64,000 nucleotides of DNA from Nocardia sp. SYP-A9097 (lineage in GTDB: Bacteria; Actinomycetota; Actinomycetes; Mycobacteriales; Mycobacteriaceae): assembly GCF_009649815.1 (NCBI RefSeq), contig NZ_WJIC01000002.1, positions 743,215 to 807,214 of the forward strand. The letters are read 5' to 3'. Each line of letters begins with the position of its first letter. Positions within the stretch are counted from its first letter, which is position 1. Under the pieces are notes generated by a model. It saw nothing but the letters and a program-made list of their open reading frames with translations, searched no databases and was not told the DNA's origin. Shown one piece after another: positions 60,348-64,000 of the stretch. Both the position numbers and the translations under genes were made by a program.

Positions 60348-60765
60348 GCCGCAGCGCCTCCCGCTCCAATGCCGCGAAGGTACGCGGCATATCGGCCCGC
60401 ATCGCCTTCTCCCAGATCAATTTGAACAGTGCACCGAACGGGCCGTGGACCTCCACCTGCTCGGCCACCCGCAGCGTGCCGTCGCCGAGCGGTTTATAGG
60501 TGCGATGCCCGCGCAGCTTCCCGAACGGAATGCCCGCCTCACTCGTCCACGATCTACCGGGCTCGACCGCGGTAATCGTAAACGGGCCCGCCGGAGCACC
60601 TTTGGGCTTGACCCAGCCCTTGGTGCCCGCCGCGAACGGTCCGTCGATCCGCGACTTCTCCTCGTGCGGATCCCACTCGGACCAGGCCGCCACATCGGTC
60701 GCGACCGCCCAAACCTTGTCGATCTCGCCTTTGATCACTGCCTCTTCGATGAACGAGTACATCAT
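60340..60765 (-). CDS. SRPBCC (START-like) family protein
   Basis: A 141-residue protein; start MMYSFIEEAVIKGEIDKVWAV at 60765. The polyketide-cyclase/START-like fold is visible from VWAVATDVAAWSEWDPHEEKSRIDGPFAAGT and the C-terminal helix LFKLIWEKAMRADMPRTFAALEREA. Such proteins bind hydrophobic ligands. It is the first gene of a pair with MarR and may bind or transform the MarR ligand. Confidence 0.83.
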   Translation of the reverse strand: MMYSFIEEAVIKGEIDKVWAVATDVAAWSEWDPHEEKSRIDGPFAAGTKGWVKPKGAPAGPFTITAVEPGRSWTSEAGIPFGKLRGHRTYKPLGDGTLRVAEQVEVHGPFGALFKLIWEKAMRADMPRTFAALEREALRRD

Positions 60766-60794
60766 GACCGGCCCTGACTTCCCTGAGGTGATTC

Positions 60795-60831
60795 TGTTGT
60801 TGCGACAACAGTAACCGTATTCGCGACAACA
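60795..60831. promoter_or_regulatory. Candidate MarR operator
   Basis: TGTTG-TTGCGA-CAACA (60795-60810) is an inverted repeat, and GCGACAACA occurs at 60802-60810 and again at 60823-60831, exactly 21 bp (two helical turns) apart. The element lies 30-66 bp upstream of the SRPBCC-MarR start. Confidence 0.6.
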
Positions 60832-60860
60832 ATCGACGCCTTGGGTCATACGAACGAGAA

Positions 60861-60892
60861 GGGGCCGGTCCGCGTTTACGCGGACCGGCCCC
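60861..60892 (-). terminator. Rho-independent terminator of the EF-G paralogue
   Basis: A perfect 14-bp stem, GGGGCCGGTCCGCG with CGCGGACCGGCCCC, surrounds a 4-base loop. Read leftward it is followed by TTCTCGTT and lies 30 bp after the stop of the EF-G-like gene. Confidence 0.82.
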
Positions 60893-60922
60893 ACCTGATC
60901 GGGCGGACGAGCCTCCGAGCTA

Positions 60923-62968
60923 CTACCGGACCGGAGCCCTGTCGTAGCCGAGCGGACGACTGGTGAAGGTCCCGCGACCCTGTGTGCGGCTACGCAAACG
61001 GGTCGCGTAACCGAACACCTCGGCCAGCGGAGCCGTCGCCGTCACCACCACCGTCGCACCCCGGGTGACCGAATCCAGCACACGACCACGCCGGGCGGCG
61101 ATATCACCGAGCACCACACCGAGCGACTCCTCCGGTGCGGTGACCGTCAACTCGACCAGCGGCTCGAGCAGAGCCATCTCACCGGCTCGCAAGGCTTCCC
61201 GCAGCGCGGCACGACCACCCAGTCGGAACGACCGCTCCGAGGAGTCGACCGGATGCGTCGAACCATCAGTGAGGGTCACTCGCACGCCGAGCACCTGATG
61301 ACCACCGAGCGGTCCCTCCGTCAGGGCATCGCGACAGCCGGCCTCCACCGCCCGCACATACTCGGCGGGCACGCGGCCACCGACCACCGTCGAACGGAAC
61401 TCGAAATCGCTTGCGGCATGGAGTTTCTCGGCATCGACAGGAATGGGTTCCACATCGATCACCAGATCCGCGAACTGACCCTGACCACCGTTCTGCTTGG
61501 CATACCGGTAACGGAACCCGGACACCCCGCGCAATACGGTCTCCCGATACGCCACCTGCGGACGCCCGACCGCCACCGCGATCCCGCGCTCGCGGCGGAT
61601 CTTCTCCACCGCCACCTCGAGATGCAGTTCGCCCACACCGGACAGCAGCGTCTGGCCCGACTCCGGATCGGTGCGCACGACCAGCGACGGATCCTCCTCC
61701 ACCAGTCGCGCCAAAGCCGTTGCCAGCCGCTCGGTTTCGGCACTCGTGCGCGCCTCCACCGCCACCGACACCACCGGTTCGGTAATCGCCGGCGGCTCCA
61801 GCAGGACGGCGGAATCCGGCGCGCACAATGTCGCCCCGGCGCGCGCCCGCTTCGGCCCGATCACCGCGACAATCTGACCCGCCACCGCCTGCTCCAGCTC
61901 CTCATGCCGATCGGCCTGCACCCGCAGAATCCGGCCGATCCGCTCGATACGCCCGGAACCGGCATCCAGTACCTGAGCGCCTTTCCCGAGCGTGCCCGCG
62001 TACACGCGCACGAACGTGAGCCGCCCCGTTGTGGTCGCCTGCACTTTGAACACAAGTGCCGCAAGCGGTTCCGCCGGATCCGCTGCCAGTTCGAACCCCG
62101 CACCACGCACCGGAGGCCGATCCAGCGGCGAGGGCAGGTAGTCGACGACAGCGTCCAGCAGTGGCTCGACACCGATATCGCGGTACGCCGCACCACACAG
62201 CACCACCACGATCTCACCGGTCAGCGTGAGCTCGCGTAATGCCCGCACAAGTGTCTCGTCCGAGAGCCCGGAGTGCGCGTAGAACTCGTCCAGTGCAGCC
62301 GAATGACGCTCGGCCACAGCCTCTTCCAGTTCGAAACGCGCCTTGCGAGCGGCCTCGGCGAGATGGTCCGGAATCGCACCTGCCAGCGGTGAGCCCGCCA
62401 CCCAGGTGATCGCCCGCATGCGAACCAGATCCACCACACCGGTGAACCCGTCCTCCATACCGATGGGCAGCTGCACGGCCAATGCCATCGGATGCAGTCG
62501 ATCCCGAATCGAATCGACGGCCGCGCCGAAGTCGGCCCCGACCCGATCCATCTTGTTCACGAACGCGATCCGCGGCACGCCATACCGATCCGCCCGCCGC
62601 CACACCGATTCGCTCTGCGGCTCCACTCCGGCCACGGCATCGAAAACCGCTACCGCACCGTCGAGTACCCGCAGCGACCGCTCCACCTCATCCGAGAAGT
62701 CCACGTGCCCGGGGGTATCGATCACCGTGAACCGGTGACCGCTCCACTCGCACGCCACCGCCGCGGCGAAAATGGTGATCCCGCGCTCGCGCTCCTGCGG
62801 ATCGAAATCGGTGACGGTGGTGCCGTCATGCACCTCACCGGTCTTGTGCGTCATACCGGTGCGGAAGAGCATCCGCTCGGTGACAGTCGTCTTCCCCGCA
62901 TCCACGTGCGCGAGAATGCCGAGATTACGGACATGATCGAGAGATTGCCGAGAAATATTGGTACGCAC
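60923..62968 (-). CDS. Elongation factor G paralogue (translational GTPase)
   Basis: A 681-residue protein. The GTG at 62968 ([19 protein letters not shown]) follows AAGGA; the frame extends to 63073 into a leader. GTPase motifs: AHVDAGKTT (20-28), RGIT (62-65), DTPGH (84-88), NKMD (about 138-141). All EF-G domains are present, ending [19 protein letters not shown]. It is shorter than housekeeping EF-G (about 700) and is not in a str (rpsL-rpsG-fusA-tuf) operon. It could be an EF-G2/ribosome-recycling factor or a ribosomal protection protein. A small arginine-rich ORF with a strong ribosome binding site lies upstream in the leader. Confidence 0.88.
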   Translation of the reverse strand: MRTNISRQSLDHVRNLGILAHVDAGKTTVTERMLFRTGMTHKTGEVHDGTTVTDFDPQERERGITIFAAAVACEWSGHRFTVIDTPGHVDFSDEVERSLRVLDGAVAVFDAVAGVEPQSESVWRRADRYGVPRIAFVNKMDRVGADFGAAVDSIRDRLHPMALAVQLPIGMEDGFTGVVDLVRMRAITWVAGSPLAGAIPDHLAEAARKARFELEEAVAERHSAALDEFYAHSGLSDETLVRALRELTLTGEIVVVLCGAAYRDIGVEPLLDAVVDYLPSPLDRPPVRGAGFELAADPAEPLAALVFKVQATTTGRLTFVRVYAGTLGKGAQVLDAGSGRIERIGRILRVQADRHEELEQAVAGQIVAVIGPKRARAGATLCAPDSAVLLEPPAITEPVVSVAVEARTSAETERLATALARLVEEDPSLVVRTDPESGQTLLSGVGELHLEVAVEKIRRERGIAVAVGRPQVAYRETVLRGVSGFRYRYAKQNGGQGQFADLVIDVEPIPVDAEKLHAASDFEFRSTVVGGRVPAEYVRAVEAGCRDALTEGPLGGHQVLGVRVTLTDGSTHPVDSSERSFRLGGRAALREALRAGEMALLEPLVELTVTAPEESLGVVLGDIAARRGRVLDSVTRGATVVVTATAPLAEVFGYATRLRSRTQGRGTFTSRPLGYDRAPVR

Positions 62969-63048
62969 GGTCTTACGTCCTTCGTGCTGATCCTGGATAC
63001 AGAACAGCGCGATTTCCGGACGAACCAAAGAGAGGTCGCCCGAGTAAC

Positions 63049-63144
63049 TCAGTACCGGCCGCGCAGCCGGCACCGAGCCGGCGAGGACACCAGGATCACC
63101 TCGAAGCGAGGGCGGGCAGCGACAGTAGTGCGTGCGTCACGCAT
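63049..63144 (-). CDS. 31-residue arginine-rich leader peptide upstream of the EF-G paralogue
   Basis: The ATG at 63144 follows AGGAGG by 9 bases, the strongest ribosome binding site in this part of the window. The frame encodes [19 protein letters not shown] then [12 protein letters not shown] and stops at 63051-63049, 80 bases before the EF-G-like start. Nine of 31 residues are arginine, four within the last eight. Position, strength of the site and absence of any known motif suggest a ribosome-attenuation leader that lets translation status control the GTPase gene. Confidence 0.6.
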   Translation of the reverse strand: MRDARTTVAARPRFEVILVSSPARCRLRGRY

Positions 63145-63230
63145 CTCCGGCTCCCTCCTGATTCACGACACCCCGACGGCATCGCTCGCACGACGGTACC
63201 AACACGACAACCCCTCTGTCGCATGGTTTT

Positions 63231-63581
63231 TCAGAGCGACAGATGACCGAAGTGGATCACCGCGAGGTTCACGATCACGAGCAGCGGGAAGGCCACCGCG
63301 AGCGCCCGACGGCCGAGCCGCCACCATGCCAGCGTGGCCGTACCGAAGACCACGAGCTTGGTGAGCACCGCCAGCACCGGGACCGAGAAGCTCGCCTGCG
63401 GAGCCGCGAACATCCCCCACAGCACCATGACCGCGACAGCCGCCCCGACACCGAACAGAATCCTCGTCATCGAGCTGCGCCCGGCCCGGCTCGCCCAGTA
63501 CCCGATCACTCCTACTGCGACGAGCTCCAGCACAAAGGCGAGCGTGAGATTCAGGACTTCCCAAGGGGACGCGGTGGTCAT
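63231..63581 (-). CDS. DUF2568 (YrdB-like) membrane protein
   Basis: A 116-residue protein with four membrane helices (LNLTLAFVLELVAVGVIGYW, ILFGVGAAVAVMVLWGMFAAP, VPVLAVLTKLVVFGTATLAWW, AVAFPLLVIVNLAVIHF). The Glu in the first helix and the GMFAAP motif fit DUF2568. Function unknown. The ATG lies 7 bases after a candidate -10 element, suggesting a leaderless transcript. It is upstream of the leader peptide on the same strand, 86 bp away. Confidence 0.8.
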   Translation of the reverse strand: MTTASPWEVLNLTLAFVLELVAVGVIGYWASRAGRSSMTRILFGVGAAVAVMVLWGMFAAPQASFSVPVLAVLTKLVVFGTATLAWWRLGRRALAVAFPLLVIVNLAVIHFGHLSL

Positions 63582-63587
63582 GCACTC

Positions 63588-63616
63588 ATGGTTACAGCAT
63601 CACCGTTCCGAGTCAA
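63588..63616 (-). promoter_or_regulatory. Candidate promoter giving a leaderless DUF2568 mRNA
   Basis: Read leftward, TTGACT (63616-63611), a 16-bp spacer and TAACCAT (63594-63588) resemble a -35/-10 pair. The DUF2568 ATG at 63581 is 7 bases past the -10, where transcription would begin, so the mRNA may start at its start codon. Confidence 0.5.
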
Positions 63617-63652
63617 GAGCAGTGCTCTCGCGAACTAAGTTTCGGACATACG

Positions 63653-63682
63653 AAAAAGACCCCCAGCCGGAGGCTGGGGGTC
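63653..63682 (-). terminator. Terminator of the rRNA operon
   Basis: Read leftward, GACCCCCAGCC and GGCTGGGGGTC form an 11-bp stem around TCC, followed by TTTTT (63657-63653). It lies 14 bp after the 5S rRNA and ends the rrn transcript. Confidence 0.92.
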
Positions 63683-63696
63683 TTCTCGAATGATGT

Positions 63697-63813
63697 TCCG
63701 GCGGTGTCCTACTCTCCCACACCCTGTCGAGTGCAGTACCATCGGCGCAGGTGGCCTTAGCTTCCGGGTTCGGAATGGGACCGGGCGTTTCCCCACCGCT
63801 ATAGCCGCCGTAA
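63697..63813 (-). rRNA. rrf: 5S ribosomal RNA
   Basis: The leftward sequence begins TTACGGCGGCTATAGCGGTG, contains the conserved CCCGGTCCCATTCCGAACCC and GATGGTACTGC segments, and ends CACCGCCGGAAC: a full-length actinobacterial 5S rRNA of about 117 nt. Ends are approximate by a few bases. It follows the 23S gene after a spacer of about 126 bp with no tRNA. Confidence 0.96.
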
Positions 63814-63939
63814 CTCTATGAAACTGTCACACAGAGAGCCAGACCCGATCCGGGAACGAATTCCCTTCTCTCATCTGTCTTCTCGGTGATCTGTGTGTTG
63901 TTTCAGATACCGCACAGTGGACGCGTAGCTTCTTTGTTG

Positions 63940-64000
63940 GTAAGTCCTCGGCCTATTAGTACCGGTCACCTGCACCCGTTACCGGGCTTCCAGTTCCGGC
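63940..64000 (-). rRNA. rrl: 23S ribosomal RNA, 3' end only
   Basis: The last 61 bases are the complement of a 23S 3' terminus (leftward ...GGTACTAATAGGCCGAGGACTTACC). The rest lies beyond the window. The exact mature 3' end near 63940 is estimated from the conserved GGCCGAGGACTTACC. Confidence 0.93.

Noticed and set aside
60923..62968. Housekeeping fusA of the str operon
   Set aside because: No rpsL, rpsG or tuf gene is adjacent, the protein is shorter than usual and it has its own leader and terminator.
63814..63939. tRNA gene in the 23S-5S spacer
   Set aside because: The spacer shows no cloverleaf or T-loop sequence.
1..64000. CRISPR arrays, insertion sequences, prophage genes or tRNAs
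   Set aside because: I saw no regularly spaced repeats, transposase or integrase motifs, or tRNA-like sequences in the window.

Overview
The window is high-GC actinobacterial DNA. GC-rich third codon positions, GTG and TTG starts backed by GGAGG-type ribosome binding sites, many 4-bp start/stop overlaps, Tat and lipobox signal peptides, a ramB regulator, mycobacterial-type ligB and an 'actinobacterial' 5S/23S end all point to a Nocardia-like member of the Mycobacteriales. This is an inference from gene content; no 16S sequence is present.

Layout. (1) 1-8046: purine catabolism. It holds the start of a molybdo-flavoenzyme FAD subunit with a GlnR-type nitrogen box upstream, 8-oxoguanine deaminase, 5-hydroxyisourate hydrolase, OHCU decarboxylase, a MobA-like cytidylyltransferase and XdhC. 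A large NB-ARC/TPR regulator sits inside it. (2) 8052-12072: an NMT1/SsuA-type ABC importer with two different permeases. (3) 12677-26135: an amino-sugar island. A six-gene minus-strand operon (SIS isomerase, ROK kinase, NagA-type deacetylase, PfkB kinase, class II aldolase, second PfkB kinase) is divergent from a sugar ABC importer and a DeoR regulator. Beyond these are a secreted CocE-type hydrolase and a secreted GH20 beta-N-acetylhexosaminidase. Together they would encode import and complete breakdown of N-acetylgalactosamine (or a related HexNAc) through tagatose phosphates.

(4) 26218-31305: a decayed class 2 lipase, a DUF4254 protein, DNA ligase LigB, RamB and a glycine-rich secreted protein. 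(5) 31608-37335: a complete urea ABC importer urtABCDE with a GntR regulator and no urease. (6) 37357-46876: small stress and regulatory modules (CMD protein, GNAT, TetR/VOC pair with a clear operator, YCII/ECF42 sigma pair, APF-type transglycosylase, HxlR/NmrA pair with an operator), then dihydrolipoyl dehydrogenase and an M19 dipeptidase. RamB, the CMD gene and lpd keep the relative order and orientation they have in Mycobacterium tuberculosis, so the urt and stress modules look like insertions into an old block.

(7) 47029-58957: prolyl oligopeptidase, an alpha/beta hydrolase and TetR, a small-peptide/hairpin region, then a seven-gene minus operon. That operon couples a branched-chain-type ABC importer (with fused permeases) to a flavin luciferase-like monooxygenase and two AhpD/CMD proteins; this is the least understood system here. 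(8) 59039-64000: GNAT, a MarR/SRPBCC pair, an EF-G paralogue preceded by an arginine-rich leader peptide, a DUF2568 membrane protein, and the 3' end of an rRNA operon (23S end, 5S, strong terminator), all transcribed leftward except the GNAT gene.
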